Position numbers and translations under genes: made by a program. 64,000 nt of DNA from positions 3,894,043-3,958,042 of the forward strand of contig NC_133917.1 in assembly GCF_964199755.1 (NCBI RefSeq), read 5' to 3'. Below the pieces are notes generated by a model, which saw only the letters and a program-made list of their open reading frames with translations, was not told where the DNA came from and made no database searches. Of this stretch, positions 49,601 to 62,412 are shown piece by piece (positions within the stretch are counted from its first letter, which is position 1; every line of letters starts with the position of its first letter). The stretch is from Larus michahellis (taxonomy: Eukaryota; Chordata; Aves; Charadriiformes; Laridae).

Positions 49601-51719
49601 AAGGAGTGAGAATGTTTGCTTTGTAACCAAAAAGCTACAAGAGAGCTTAAAATTGTCATCTGGGAAAGAAGGCCAAAAGCCGATGCTATAAAATCTGCTT
49701 TAGAGGCATAACACCCTTATGCTTTATAAGCTTGATAAAGCAAACCCAACTGTATAAACTGGAATATTGGCAAGGAACTCACTTGAAGTAAATCTCCAAC
49801 AGACATCCAGTATTTAACAAGTCATTACGAGTTAACCTACAGCACGGGGGCGGCGGGGGGGAAGCAAAGTCCAACCACTTACCATCCGACTGGACCTTTC
49901 TGGGTCTCCAGCGCTGCTCTCAAGCATGCAGAGGATCCTCTGTCCACAAGAGCATCCCCAAATTTATCGCCTCAATAGCATCAAAGATGAGCTACACCCT
50001 CACTTCTCGCTTGCAAGTGCCTTAAAACATCCTCGGAGCTTCATCACCCCCACGAGCTGCAGTCGCTGCTACCAGAAGATCAACGTTTCCTACCAGGCAT
50101 GACATTTGGCCCTAAAGTTGGCTTAAAAAGCAGCTCTCTTCAGCTCACAGGGGAGAAAATTAACGGCCCGGCTGCAAAGAGCGTTTCCAGGCGCTTTGGG
50201 AAAAGGGGCAAACCTCACATGAAGCAACAGCCGCCGACACGAGTCGCTCTGCTCCTCTCAGCGCACGAGCGGTGGGATGGGGAGGCATTGTCAGCGTCCT
50301 GTCAAACGTAAAACAAACTCCCCTAAACCAGCACATCAGCCACGGGAGACTTCACCGAGACCAGAAAAGCTTTTCCCCTGCACTTAGAGCAACAAACCCC
50401 CTCGGCTGAGAGCTCCAGGCAGCCAGGAGGCGTTTCCCAGCACAGCTTCCACCAGTCCTCCCAACTACACCACTTACACTGCGTATAACCCTCTTACAAA
50501 CAGTAACGAGTTTTCCGTTACCATAACAAAAAGCCTAATTTGTTCACGCTGCCTCCACGTGAGGGTCTGGCAGGATGAAAACCATTAGAGAAGCTCCCTT
50601 GTCCAAGAGCCTCCTCGGCTGGCCACCTTCCAGATCAGATCTGGCCTGCCCTCCGACTTTGGAGTAAGGTGTTGGAGAAAGTCTGGTGTCACCTCGGGGT
50701 GGCTGGGCCCCAGCCGAGCCATGGGGCCGCCCGTACACCACCAGCAGCACAAAGGGAAGGATACTGGGGGTTTTCTAAGCTATGCAGAACACCGTGGTGA
50801 AAAAAAAGCGAGACCAACCGCAAGAAGCTCAAGTGATCAAGGACAGTCCTTCAGGACGTCATTCTGCTCTCTAACGTCAAGCTGAGTGACACCAGGGTGT
50901 GAGCGCTCCTTGGGTTCGGTGGTTTCGAGGTGCGAGGTGGTCAGATTTCATGGCACTAACAGCAGGCGTCCTCCTCCTCCTTTCACGCTCAGATTCCTGA
51001 GAGAGAAGTAGCTGCTGCTCTTCAAATACCTGCTTTAACTGCTCCTTGCCAAACATCACCAAAGCAGCCGTAGCTTGGCAAAACATGCCTTAACGCAGGC
51101 AAGGTTTCTCTTGTGAGGTGCCAAGTATCAGATTTCTAATGTGAAAAGGCATCTGTCCAAAGGGTTTCGAAGCATTTGATGGACACAAGACAAAATCCAA
51201 CATAAACCAGCAAGTCAGCAACTTCCCAGGCAAGAAGACGGAGAAAGATCATCTCTAAATCATCATCCGATTACTCATGTGCTGAAGTGGTGCTTCCCCT
51301 CCTAGTTTCTGGAAAAAAAAGATGGACTCTACAAGTTGCCTCCAAGGCATTTACGCTAAGACCGAGGGAGAGACCAAAGTGCTAGACCCTGACACCAGGA
51401 CTCACTGGCAGCACCCAGCCAGCTCTCATCAAAGACGGCATCCCACCTCAACATCGCGACGACCAGCAAGGCCCCAGCCATGGTCCATCATCTACCGGCT
51501 GCCCCAGGACCTCCTCCAAAATGGGAGAAACTACATGGAAGACCCTGAGTCTCCCCACTGAGGTCAAACTTCTAATTCCCACCGCTGCTGTCACCTCTGA
51601 GGTCAGAGCAGACCCTGCGTCTTTGGTTTAGACCCAGAGGTACACCTTGTCACCGGGAGCAAGGTAACAACCTAAGCGTGAGCTCAGAGTGACAACAGGT
51701 GACAGCAGACCTGTATCCA

Positions 51720-52362
51720 ACTGTGGAAGGCAGCTCTGCAGAGAGGGAATGGGGAGTCCTGGCGGATAACAAGTTGCCCACAGGCCAGCAATGTGTCCTT
51801 GTGGCCAAGAAGGCCAATGTTCTCCTGGGGTGGCCAGCAGGGCAAGGGAGGTCATCTTCCCCCTCCGCTCTGCCCTGGGGAGGCCACAGCTGGAGCACTG
51901 GGTCCAGTTCTGGGCTCCCCGGTTCCAGAAGGACGGGGAAGTGCTGGAGAGAGTCCAGTGGAGGCTACGGAGATGATCCAGGGAATGGAGCATCTGTCTT
52001 CTGAGGAAAGGGTGAGGGCCCCGGGGCTGTTCCGCCCGGAGAAGAGCAGGCTGAGGGGGGATCTCATCAACGCTCAGCAATGGCTAAAGGGCGGAGGGTG
52101 AGAGGATGGGGCCAGACTCTTCTCAGTGGTGCCCGGGGACAGGACAAGGGGCAACGGGCACAAACTGGAACATGGGAAATTCCATCTCAACATCTTTACT
52201 GTGAGGGTGCCGGAGCCCTGGAAGAGGCTGCCCAGAGAGGGTGTGGGGTCTCCTGCTCTGGAGAGATTCCAACCCACCTGGACGCCATCCTGCGCGACCT
52301 GCTCTGGGGTTGGAGGAGATGATCTCCAGAGCTCCCTTCCAACCCCTACGATTCTGTGACAC
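51720..52362 (+). mobile_element. CR1 LINE fragment, about 640 bp, end of ORF2 plus 3' UTR
   Basis: It includes the ORF2 C-terminal coding remnant (TGGGGAGTCCTGGCGGATAA, then CAAGTTGCCCACAGGCCAGC and CTTGTGGCCAAGAAGGCCAA). The 3' UTR follows through GGAGGAGATGATCTCCAGAG to ACGATTCTGTGACAC. The reading frame is broken by indels and stops. This is the longest CR1 copy in the window and belongs to a different subfamily from the 3.5, 32.7 and 44.5 kb copies. Inactive. Confidence 0.92.
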
Positions 52363-53139
52363 GGCACAAACCTTTGCCACCATCTCAAGCAAAAACCTTT
52401 TCTTCCTTCCTTCACACCACAACCAAGCAAACCCTTGCAGCCCACAGAAAAAGATGCTCTGGGCAGAGATCACCGGGCAGGAAAACTTTCTGGCGTTGCT
52501 TCCAGCAGGTTGGAATTTGTAGCACGACGGCACACAGAGAGAACAGACTCTCCGAGACGCTCACAGGCAGCCTCCGGATCTCGGCACTACAGCTCTCGGG
52601 TCGCCTTGCGCTCCTTCATTAGCGGCGATACATCTTCAGCTATCTACTTCTTCACAGCAGGGACAACATATTGCAAGAGATCTACTACAGGAGAGAGAAA
52701 TAATTCAAGTTTAAGAAAGGGAGGAAAAACCTAAGAGACCCACTGTTTCTTACTGAGCAGAGATAATTATAAGAAAGCCATGACAAGCCTTAGAGAACGC
52801 GTTATTTTACCTAGGAAATGCCTAAGTGACCTACAAACCGGAGTCCCATTTCCTGAAATTATTTAGCCGCTTAAGAGCCCTTGTTTCAATGAAAGTGGCG
52901 GGGGGGGCGGGGAAAGCTGCCGAAAATGGGACGTAAGAGCCCAAGTCAAACTTGAACACATTTTCCCTATGTGCGTGAAGAGTTTTAAAGGAAGATCAAA
53001 GTCAAGGCTGCGCGGAGTTAAGAACAGGAGAGCCTCTTATGTGAGCGACTACCTATGGATAAAACTCTTGCCAATGAATTAAAATCAGGGAAATAGCACC
53101 AGCGGGACAGGGGACAGAAAGGCACCAGCTCTCCTATGT

Positions 53140-53480
53140 ACACGTTGGTCATAAAGTAAAAATATTTCGTCCCACCTGTTATTATTTACATCACATGTGG
53201 GCATTTTTATTTATTTAGCATTCAAAAGCACACACATTTTTATGGCGTCATTATTTGATATGCGAGCCCTAAAATCAGAGGGGAGCAAGAAATATTCCAA
53301 ATATAAGCAATGTCTAGAAATCCGGTACATTATTGTGAGTTGTTTAACTAGAAGTGCATTCTGCCTTCGGAATGATTGCCTTTTAGCAGCGAACAAAGCA
53401 ATGATTTCCTATATATAGTTTACATAATTCAAAATGGGAAATCTTACACAGATGAAGAATACAGCGTCCTAAACGTGGAT
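53140..53480. other. AT-rich non-coding island, candidate conserved element
   Basis: About 340 bp including TTATTATTTACATCACATGT, GGCGTCATTATTTGATATGC and AATATTCCAAATATAAGCAA. It contains an open frame of 73 codons (53197-53418) with no family resemblance. The composition fits conserved intronic DNA, but this is not demonstrated. Confidence 0.4.
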
Positions 53481-54929
53481 CATACAAATGGGCGCTCTAT
53501 ATCCATTAAAAATAGAGAGCTTTCCAAAAAAAACAAAGGAAAAGAAAGCAACGTGGGGAAGAAAGATGAAAGACACCCACGCGAAGAAGAGCGAGCACTC
53601 CTCAGGAAGATTCTCACCCCCTCCACCAGAAAACGTATTTGCCCATTAAAACGCTGCCAACACACTTCAGGATTGCGTTCAAAAATAAAAGAAAAATAAA
53701 AAAAAAAAAAATCACATTTCGTCATGTTGGCTTTGCACATGGCTTGGTCCGAGCGAGGATCCGGACGATGAGCAATGCTTGCTCTTATATAAACTCTCCA
53801 GGTTTGTAACAGCGCACTCTGCCATATAAAGATTTCTAATCCGATTAAGGTTGTAGATAAACTTCCTCAGCCCTGTTTCCATCCAGTAAAAATCTCCCCC
53901 GCGCTGCGGGATGCTCAGCCAAAGTCTCTGCTTTCACATTTTCGGGACCCGACGGTTCGTTCCAGGAGACCTGGCACCCAGCTGCTGTCACCCCTGGTGA
54001 CAATCTGCCTTTGCATCTCATCTCCCTCCGCTCCTCGTCCGGCGCCATTCTACCAACACTCAAAAAGAAAAGAGGGAATATTCCTACGGCCGGAACAGCA
54101 GCAAAACGGCCCGTGAGTGGCTACCAAGCCTACCTTCAGATCCCGCTGCAAGGAGAACAGCACGGAGCAGAAGAAAACTTCGCATTTCACTGCAAGAAGA
54201 TTAACTGGCAAAGCTTTCCCTGCCCACACGCAACCTACTTCAACCTCTCCAGCAGCGGTTCCAGCTCGCTTTCCAAACTTCTAAGGATTTCCAGCATCTT
54301 CGGCCGTGGACACGACCAGCTGTGCCTCTAGAAACAAGTATATTTTAAACGCCAGCTACTTTAAATAATCGCGAGCACCAAGCGCTTAGCGATTTGAAGG
54401 TTCATTCCCTTCATCTCAGCAGACTCGGCACCAACAAGAGCTTTTGGCAGAAAACCCAAAAAGCCGCGTTCTGCTCCAAGTCTGGTTTACTCACTTTGGA
54501 AGCAGTTAAAGGGTGTAAGAGAGCTCGGTAGGGTTAGTTACACAGGTATAAATACACTCTTTTGGGTATTGCTTATTCCCCAGCACTGCCAAGTCCACAT
54601 CTAGCCAAGTCCTTAATACGCTGAAGTCTGTGAAAGACGGCTTTTTTATTATTATTATTTTAAATAGTAACAATGGTATTCAGGACGAGGTCTCTGCCAG
54701 CCGGGGCTGAAAACATTCTCCATAAGCACGCAAAAAAAAAGAAAAAAAAAAAAAAAAAGAGAGAGAGAGAAAGCTGGGCAAGAGCTCTGCTAAGAGCAGC
54801 ACCACAAGCGCAGCAGCGCAGCTCCGAAAGGCAGGGAAATGGGGAACTTTGCAGCTTTACTCCCTTTGGAACGCCCGGCCCAACTCGCTTTTCACACTAA
54901 AGGACTTCAACCATCTTTTTTTTTGGTTT

Positions 54930-54949
54930 GGGGGGGGGGGGGGGGGGGG
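54930..54949. repeat. G20 homopolymer
   Basis: Twenty uninterrupted G on the plus strand, preceded by T9 and GGTTT. Strong quadruplex potential. Confidence 0.88.
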
Positions 54950-55635
54950 ACAGGGAGAAGGGGAGGAAAATGCCTTTGTACGGCTTCTCTTTTAGGGTTT
55001 TTTCGGTAGCCGTGCCTCACAAAGAGCGCTCAGAGCTCTGCAGAGAGAGAAATACCCCCAGTGGGCAGCACGTCCCATAGCTGGCAGAGGAGCTTTATTT
55101 ATTCATGACCCAGCTTGCAGCGGCTGGCACGGCCTCTCCACCGCCGCTTTCTTCTCTCGTGCGAGGGTGGGACAGCAGAGCGGCATTCCAGACCGCCGTT
55201 CCCAATCCCAACACGTTGCTTTCGTCGGGAAAATTGATTAAATGGCTGCTGTCGCCTGGGGAGCTCCGCTCCGTGCCTGTCCCCACGCGGGATGGCAGCC
55301 CCTGCTCACGTACGGCAGCGAAAGGGAGACGTGAAGGGAGAGGAAAATTCACCCCGGCCAGCTCGGCCTCTCGCCACCAACGAGTTTAGAGGGAAGAGAC
55401 ACAAGCCAAGAAAATCCCGCTCCACTAAATAATTAGCCTGCATTAAAATTAGGTCGAGCCTCGGTGAAACCACACCGCGCTGGGACTCGGTTGAGGCGCT
55501 GAATTTATCACGTTTCAAAAAAACAAAAGTCAAACTTTGGCATGCATTAAAATACAGCCTGCGCTCTACACGGGCTGCTGTGGGGCAACTTCTCCATCAG
55601 CATGTGCCCCGCCGGGTGTATCAGGAGGTGAGGGG

Positions 55636-55668
<33 letters not shown>
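55636..55668. repeat. A33 homopolymer
   Basis: Thirty-three uninterrupted A on the plus strand, then G and six A. No SINE or processed pseudogene body precedes it, so it appears to be a stand-alone expanded run. Confidence 0.9.
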
Positions 55669-55670
<2 letters not shown>

Positions 55671-57734
55671 AAAAAAGGCAAGGAGCTCTTGGAAGATTAT
55701 GAAATTGGACTTTGGAGAAGCAATTAAGCCAAACTCCCACGAGCCGAGACTAATTGCATCAAAACACACCATAAATAACAGCTCTAAAGAGGGAGACTGA
55801 ACCCGAGTGCACCAATGTCAACCAGCAGCTTGGAGAGGAACCTCTGGGGACACCAGCACCTCCAAGGGCTCTAAATTGGGAGATCTTGGTGTCCTCCAAC
55901 ATACGTCCTCTCCACGGGCTGGTCTTGCAGCTTACCCGCCCGCACAAGCATCGCTTGGAGGAGGGCTGAGCCCACAGATAGAGCTTGGCCAGCCCCGGAC
56001 TCCTGCTCCGGCAGCACAAGGCTGTGCCCAGGCCAAACCTTCACTTTTTCCATCTGGCAGAAGGAACAGAATTAAGAGATTCGCTGAGGATTTCAAGTAA
56101 CCCGATGGTGGAATTCAGCAGCCAGACAAAAAGATGTGACAACTATGGTGATGCCAAGGCTGATTAAAACCTCGGTTTTAAATTCAAGAGGAAGCGAGGC
56201 TGTAAACGTGCGTTTGGTTTAGTTTCTACAGGCAGATTCCCACACACCTCGACACCAAACAGGGCCCATTTCTAGCTCCCCAGGGAAACCCCGGCCCCTT
56301 GCTCACATCCCCGCCCAGCCTCCGCTCCTCAGCGTTCACACGTTGTCTTACAAGTTCCTCGAAACCAAAACCGAGAAACTAGATTACTATAAATGGGGGG
56401 AAAAAAAATAAATTAATTAAGTTACAGGAAGCAACAGTTCCCCAGTCCTGAAAGTCTCTTACAAAAGAATATTTTCCCCTAGCATTTACTCTCCAAAGGC
56501 ATCGTAGTTGGGTGCTAAATGAGTGGGGAAGAGCGGTTTTAGAAATTTGGCCTCAATTCTTGGTGCTAGCAATGAAAAAATAAAATAAAAAATTAAAAAA
56601 AAAAAAAAACCCTCAAGAAAGTCAGAAGGATAAATAAAACCAAACAGAACGCGAGAAAGCATCACATGTGATGCAGCAGAAAATGAGTCCAAAACAAAAT
56701 CCAACCCAGAGATCCTCTACAAACACATGCTGCAAAAAACAACACATGCACGACGAGGCCTGCCAGAAGCCGAGCGTATTTTACTAAGCCATTTTAAAGA
56801 TATTTTCATCAGAAAAAGGCAGCGACCGGCTCTGAGGATGTGTCCTGGCTGCCCTGATCCCCGCTGCACACCCTCAGCTGGGCTCCAGCTCCTCATCACG
56901 GCAAACCAGTGGACCTCGCAAACGGGCTCCGGCGTGTTCAAGGAGGATGGAAGGAGGATTCGGTTTCTTCCCCTCAACCATCCACTGGCTCTTCCTCTCT
57001 CAAACTTCCCCATCTTCCAAAATGGGCGAGGGGAATCTCCCGCCTGCCCCGTGCCACAGCCATGAACCCCCTTTTAGCCACCCTGAGAAGGTCCTCCGCA
57101 GTCAGCGCCTCCTCCAGTTGGGCTCCGAGGGGTTTCAGAAGAGACGGGAAATAAAGACATTAATGAGAAGTTGGATTTTTTTTTTGAGCCACGTCCTTTT
57201 ATTTTTGCCATCTTCCCCCGTGGCACGTCTACGCCATCACCGTTGTGCCACACGGATTGTACGGCGCTTCCAAGTTACCTCAGATGAGCAATAGCCCCGT
57301 CAACCAGCTTAAAGAGAGTAGTAACACTCGCAACGTACCAAGGTGGGCTGTGTGTCTAACAGCAGCACTCAGCAAGGCTCAACAGCAAGTTCATTTTCAC
57401 CTGACATCTTCATAAATCACACAGAGGGGAGGAAAAAAAAAAAAAAATACCAGAGCACTAAATACATACAGTGGGAAACGCCGGAGAAGACTGGAAAATA
57501 AGGAACCTTGAGAAAACAGAAATAGGAGCAAGAATAAGTAGAAATTAATGTTAGAAATACCCTTCCATGGGGAAAAGCTAAGTTAAAGACAAATTGCAAG
57601 TGAGAGATTTAACATATTCCCAAAGTTTGGGTTCAGCTTTTCCTTCTTACAGTCCCAGGAGACAGAGAGCAAGGAGGGAAAGCCCCGGTCTCCAGCACTC
57701 GGATGCAAACCACGTTCAACTCCGAGCTATTCGG

Positions 57735-57990
57735 TACCAGAAGGATATTGGCAAATTGGAAGGCATTCAGGAAAATATAGTTAAGCAGCTGGAGGGACTG
57801 ATTTACAAGGAAAGATTAAAATAACTAGACGCCTCGTTTGGCTAAGCGGTAACTAAGGTGGATGTGATAATTTTTACAGTTAGTTGACAGGCAAGTGCCA
57901 AAAGGGAGAAGAAGCGTTTGACGCACTACAATTAGGTATAACCAAAGGATTGGCACACAATTAAGGAAGTTCACGGCTGCATTAACGTTC
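57735..57990 (+). mobile_element. ancient CR1-like LINE remnant
   Basis: ATTGGCAAATTGGAAGGCAT, ATAGTTAAGCAGCTGGAGGG, TTTACAAGGAAAGATTAAAA, GTGGATGTGATAATTTTTAC, GGCAAGTGCCAAAAGGGAGA and TAAGGAAGTTCACGGCTG follow, in order, the terminal ORF2 and 3' region of old sauropsid CR1 elements. It is AT-rich and heavily mutated, far older than the other copies. Confidence 0.68.
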
Positions 57991-59149
57991 TCAAAGCACC
58001 GAGATCTATCCGATACTAAAATAGTCTCCCACTTCTCAACTCCCAACCAACTTCTAGGATTGGAAATAAAACAACTCTCCTGAGAAAAGACCATCCCGGC
58101 CGCAGGTAACGATTCCAAACCTCACAGGTCGATTGCTGCTTCCACCAGCTGAACCCACTCCTTTTTTGTTTGTTTGTTTTTAAACAGGAAGAGCAAACAA
58201 GCACTCCAGCACCCTCCAGCCCACAAAGTGATTACAGTTGGCAACACTAATTACCCCACTCATGTCACAGAAGGTGAATACGAGCTCCGGCTTTAAGGGA
58301 GCGAGGATGTTAACCCTACTCATTTTCCAAACGGGAACCTGGCTGTTGAATCCACCTCCCACAAACTTCTCCTCCACATTCAAACACCGAAGTTATTCTT
58401 AGTCCCTGTTGAGAAAACTCCAATCCCCCCCAAGAAAAACCCGTCCGACAAAACCAGTGGTTCAGAAGCACTGCTGAATTCCTCTCCAGAAATGCCTGCA
58501 TTTTAGTGACAACTATTTTTAAAGCAGTTTGCAAAGAACTAGACGACCCCTTCAACACTGCTGGCAGAATAAAGTCCCTGCCCAACAAGCACTGTAGTGA
58601 GGCAAAATAAATTGGGAAGTCAACTGAAGTGCTGGCGACGCTTTTATGCTGCACTCCTGAACATTAAATTGAAACATGGTCTTCAGAGGGACCTGAGCAG
58701 GGAAAGATAACTTCGTAAAGAAAGATAACGATGGGACTCGGTGAAGAAGAGGCGACAAAGAAAGAGGCAGAAAGAGCAAAACGGGGAAAGCTGAGCAGAA
58801 CAAGGAGTTTTTGTTGTCACACACATTTCATCTCACACCTGAACCAGCCGATCTCTTTTCCTCAGCAAGGCTGAGGGACTCGGTACCAACGCTTCTGGCA
58901 GTAAGAACGAAACAGCTTTGAGACAGGACCCAGGTTGTGCTCCCGAAGTTACTGAGAGGCAACAGATTGCACAGTGCCAGCGGCAGACGAGCAAGTGCAC
59001 GGTGACACCTCACCACTTCAACAAGTTCTCAGAAGCTCAAGCTCTCAAAGTCCCCCAGCGAGAATTAACCACTGTTTCAGACTTTGGTAGAAACTACTCA
59101 ATTCTCTAATTCCTTCCTGTTTGCACGTCTTGGGAGTTGTTGATCCCCC

Positions 59150-59985
59150 TGGGACTGCACGGGGCTGAGAGACCCCCAGCTCCCAACACCCTGCAGACCT
59201 ACAGCCATTCACCAACCTACACCCTGCTCCCCACCCGCCCCCCATGGGCACCTACAACCTCCCCACACCCTTTCTTCATCTACTTGTGACTGGGAGCCCC
59301 CACATGCAGGCCTGGATCCTCCCCAGCCGCCCCAAAAGAGCCACAAGCCACCATGCCGAGCCCAAGCCCCTCTTCATCCCGGAGGCCAGAGGGTCCCGGG
59401 GCAATCAAAGGGGTCCCCCAGCACCTGCACCTCAGGGGGGCCCCACAGGGTCCCTCACAAGGCTCCTGAGGTCCCCAAACCTGCCACCCTCCAGGACAAC
59501 CTGCCCCCAGGGTCCCGCAGAACCCACACGCTGAAGGGTCTCCCATACCCACAACCTCCAAAGACCCCCCCGCCAATTCTCTCTCACCTTCCGAAGCTCC
59601 CCCAGCCCTCAAGGCCCCCTCGTCCGCAGCCCCTCAAGACTCCCCAGCACCTCTCCAGGGCTCAGCCTCTGGAACCCCACTGCAAGACCCCCCCACACTC
59701 TTTAACGCCCCCCATATTTGCAAACCCCAAGACCTTCTCAACACCCTCCCCCCCACCCACCCCCCCCACCAAAGCCCCCTCATAAACCCCAAGCCCCCCC
59801 CCAAGGCCTTCACCCCACAGCCCCCTCCCCAGACGCCCTCCCCTCGTGGCCCCCCCCAATCCTGCCGCCCCGTATCTCGATGACCTCCCCCTCCCTCCAC
59901 CCCAACCCCCCCCATTTTCCCGGGTTTCCCCCATCCCGGCCCCCCCGGGCCTCCGGGTTCCCCCCCTCAGGCACCGCCCGGGCCC
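59150..59985. repeat. C-rich low-complexity tract (G-rich in ATF7 pre-mRNA)
   Basis: About 830 bp dominated by CCCC runs separated by short A/T/G words such as CTCCCCAG, CAAGACC and CCCCCCAA. No fixed unit is evident. On the transcribed strand it has dense GGGG runs directly downstream of ATF7 exon 1, so many quadruplex-forming sequences. ORFs here are composition products. Confidence 0.8.
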
Positions 59986-60315
59986 CTCGCTGCCTCCGCC
60001 AGCCCCGCCCACTCGGGGAGGGGCTTACCCCACGGCGGCGCCCTCCCCGAGCCACCATTGGCTGCGCCGCCCGCCACTCCAGCCCTGGCGGCGAGACGAT
60101 TGGCCGGAGGGCGCCGCCACTCAGCGAAGGGGCGGGGGGGGGGGGGGAGAGAGAGGCTGCCTCACGAAAACTCGGGGAGAGTTGGGGGGGTGGGGGGGGG
60201 GGGGGCGGAGGGGGGAGAGGCCGGGGCTCCCCGCGGCGCCCCCCACCGGGGGCTGCCCCCGCCGCCTCCCCCCTGCCCGGGGCGGCCCCACCGAGCACCG
60301 GGCGCCGCCGGTTAC

Positions 60316-60420
60316 CTGAGGGAGGGCCGGGCCGGGCCGCGCCGCCGCCGGGGCCTCGCGCTGCCTGCCGCTCGCGCTGGGGCTCCCCCCTCCCCTCCCT
60401 CCTCCTTCTTTCCCCACGCG
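60316..60420 (-). other. ATF7: ATF7 exon 1 (non-coding), candidate
   Basis: The minus strand CpG-island sequence ends in GGCCCTCCCTCAG|GTAACC, a good donor. It lies about 20 nt to 100 nt downstream of the promoter elements at 60427-60472 and has no ATG-initiated frame of note. Assigned by position and donor quality; the transcription start is not visible and the right edge is approximate. Confidence 0.6.
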
Positions 60421-60426
60421 CGAGAT

Positions 60427-60472
60427 TCTCGCGAGACCCCCCCCGAGGGGAGGTGACGGCGCCGGGGCCAAT
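60427..60472 (-). promoter_or_regulatory. ATF7: ATF7 promoter: TCTCGCGAGA element and CCAAT box
   Basis: A perfect palindromic TCTCGCGAGA lies at 60427-60436, a known core-promoter element of TATA-less CpG-island housekeeping genes. An inverted CCAAT box (CCAAT on the plus strand, 60468-60472) lies 32 bp upstream in ATF7 orientation. A half CRE (TGACGT, 60758-60763) is a further 290 bp upstream and could allow ATF/CREB feedback. No TATA box is seen. Confidence 0.65.
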
Positions 60473-60479
60473 GGGGGGC

Positions 60480-61004
60480 TTCAGGGGGCGGGGTTTGGCC
60501 GCGGAGGGGCGTGGCCGGACACGCCTCCTCGGGGAGGTGGGGCAGCGAGAGGGAGGCCTCCGGGGGGATAGAGAGGCCGCCCGGGGGGCCCGCCGTCCTG
60601 CGGGGGACAGCGAGACGGGGACATCGGGACGCCGCGACACGGGGACAGCAGGACACCCCCGGCACCCCCACCCCAACAGCCAGCAACACCCGAAACCCCA
60701 GCTCCTGGCCCCAGGGCTGCCCGGCAGCCAGTCCCGCTTGAGGTGTCTCCAAGGGGGTGACGTCCCCAGGCAGGGGACACGGAGGTGACAGCCCAGGCTG
60801 CAGCCCCCAGGGCTCCCGGCTGTCCCCATCCCCTTAGGGACGTGGCTGAGGACTTAGGGTGGCAGCAGGGCTCAACTCCAGGCACCCATATCCCCTCTGG
60901 GGACACTGCCACCTCCCCAGGGTGACCCCTGAGCAACGCCATCCCCCAGCCACGGGCAAGTGACACAGGACGGGGCCACTAAGGAGACACGAGGAGCCCA
61001 GACC
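60480..61004. other. short intergenic gap between ATP5MC2 3' end and ATF7 promoter
   Basis: About 0.5 kb separates the ATP5MC2 poly(A) region from the ATF7 promoter, both genes on the minus strand. It is GC-rich with GGGGACA-type repeats and a TGACGT half-site. No independent gene is seen. Confidence 0.7.
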
Positions 61005-61013
61005 CCGTTATCA

Positions 61014-62330
<1,317 letters not shown>

Positions 62331-62369
62331 TAGCGCGGGAGCGGAGACGAACTTTGCACAGGCGTACAT
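62331..62369 (-). CDS. ATP5MC2: ATP5MC2 exon 2 coding part: start codon and residues 1-13
   Basis: ATG (62369-62367) opens MYACAKFVSAPAL, and the exon ends GCGCTA|GTGAGT in phase 0. The opening M-[FY]-A-C-[AS]-K is shared with mammalian MC2 and MC3, and FVSxPxL is MC2-like. The exon begins after acceptor TGTCTCTTCCAG at 62412, giving 43 nt of 5' UTR. The start context is GCC at -3 to -1, favourable. Confidence 0.93.
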
Positions 62370-62412
62370 GGCGAGGGACGGAGGGACACGGGGACACACG
62401 CGCGGGACACGG

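Larger units (their letters stand above)
37518..60315 (-). other. ATF7: ATF7 intron 1 (22.8 kb)
   Basis: It is bounded by the exon 1 donor CAG|GTAACC (60316/60315) and the exon 2 acceptor. It holds six CR1 fragments, several microsatellites, three very long homopolymers and AT-rich islands at 38.1-38.5, 41.43-41.58 and 53.1-53.5 kb. The 1.1 kb next to exon 1 (59.15-60.3 kb) is extremely C-rich on the plus strand. I see no gene on the plus strand. Extra untranslated exons of ATF7 cannot be recognised from sequence alone. Confidence 0.75.
1..60450 (-). other. ATF7: ATF7 gene, 5' part (non-coding exon 1 and coding exons 2-7); 3' end outside window
   Basis: Six coding exons on the minus strand have consensus acceptors and compatible phases. 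They join into residues 1-219 of an ATF2/ATF7-family activator: C2H2 zinc finger (residues 7-31), Thr-Pro activation segment (51-55), acidic linker, SUMO motif and Pro/Ser/Thr-rich region. The residues match ATF7 rather than ATF2 or CREB5, for example QTPTPTRFLKNCEEVGLFNE and VRPGSLPLHLGYDPLHPT. In the family this is a nuclear factor that binds CRE sites (TGACGTCA) as homodimers or as heterodimers with FOS/JUN, and it is activated by stress kinases. The bZIP domain lies beyond base 1. Introns in transcript order are 22,798, 27,220, 3,139, 2,716, 962 and 2,527 nt, then one cut by the window edge. The ATP5MC2 neighbour agrees with the mammalian gene order. Further untranslated exons in intron 1 cannot be excluded. 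Confidence 0.96.

Noticed and set aside
51322..51561. 79-codon plus-strand ORF upstream of a CR1
   Set aside because: No family resemblance; short and intronic.
59718..60788. ORFs of 356 (plus) and 339 (minus) codons over the CpG island
   Set aside because: Pro/Arg/Gly composition only; they run through the ATF7 promoter and exon 1 with no domain. Stop codons are rare in such GC-rich DNA.
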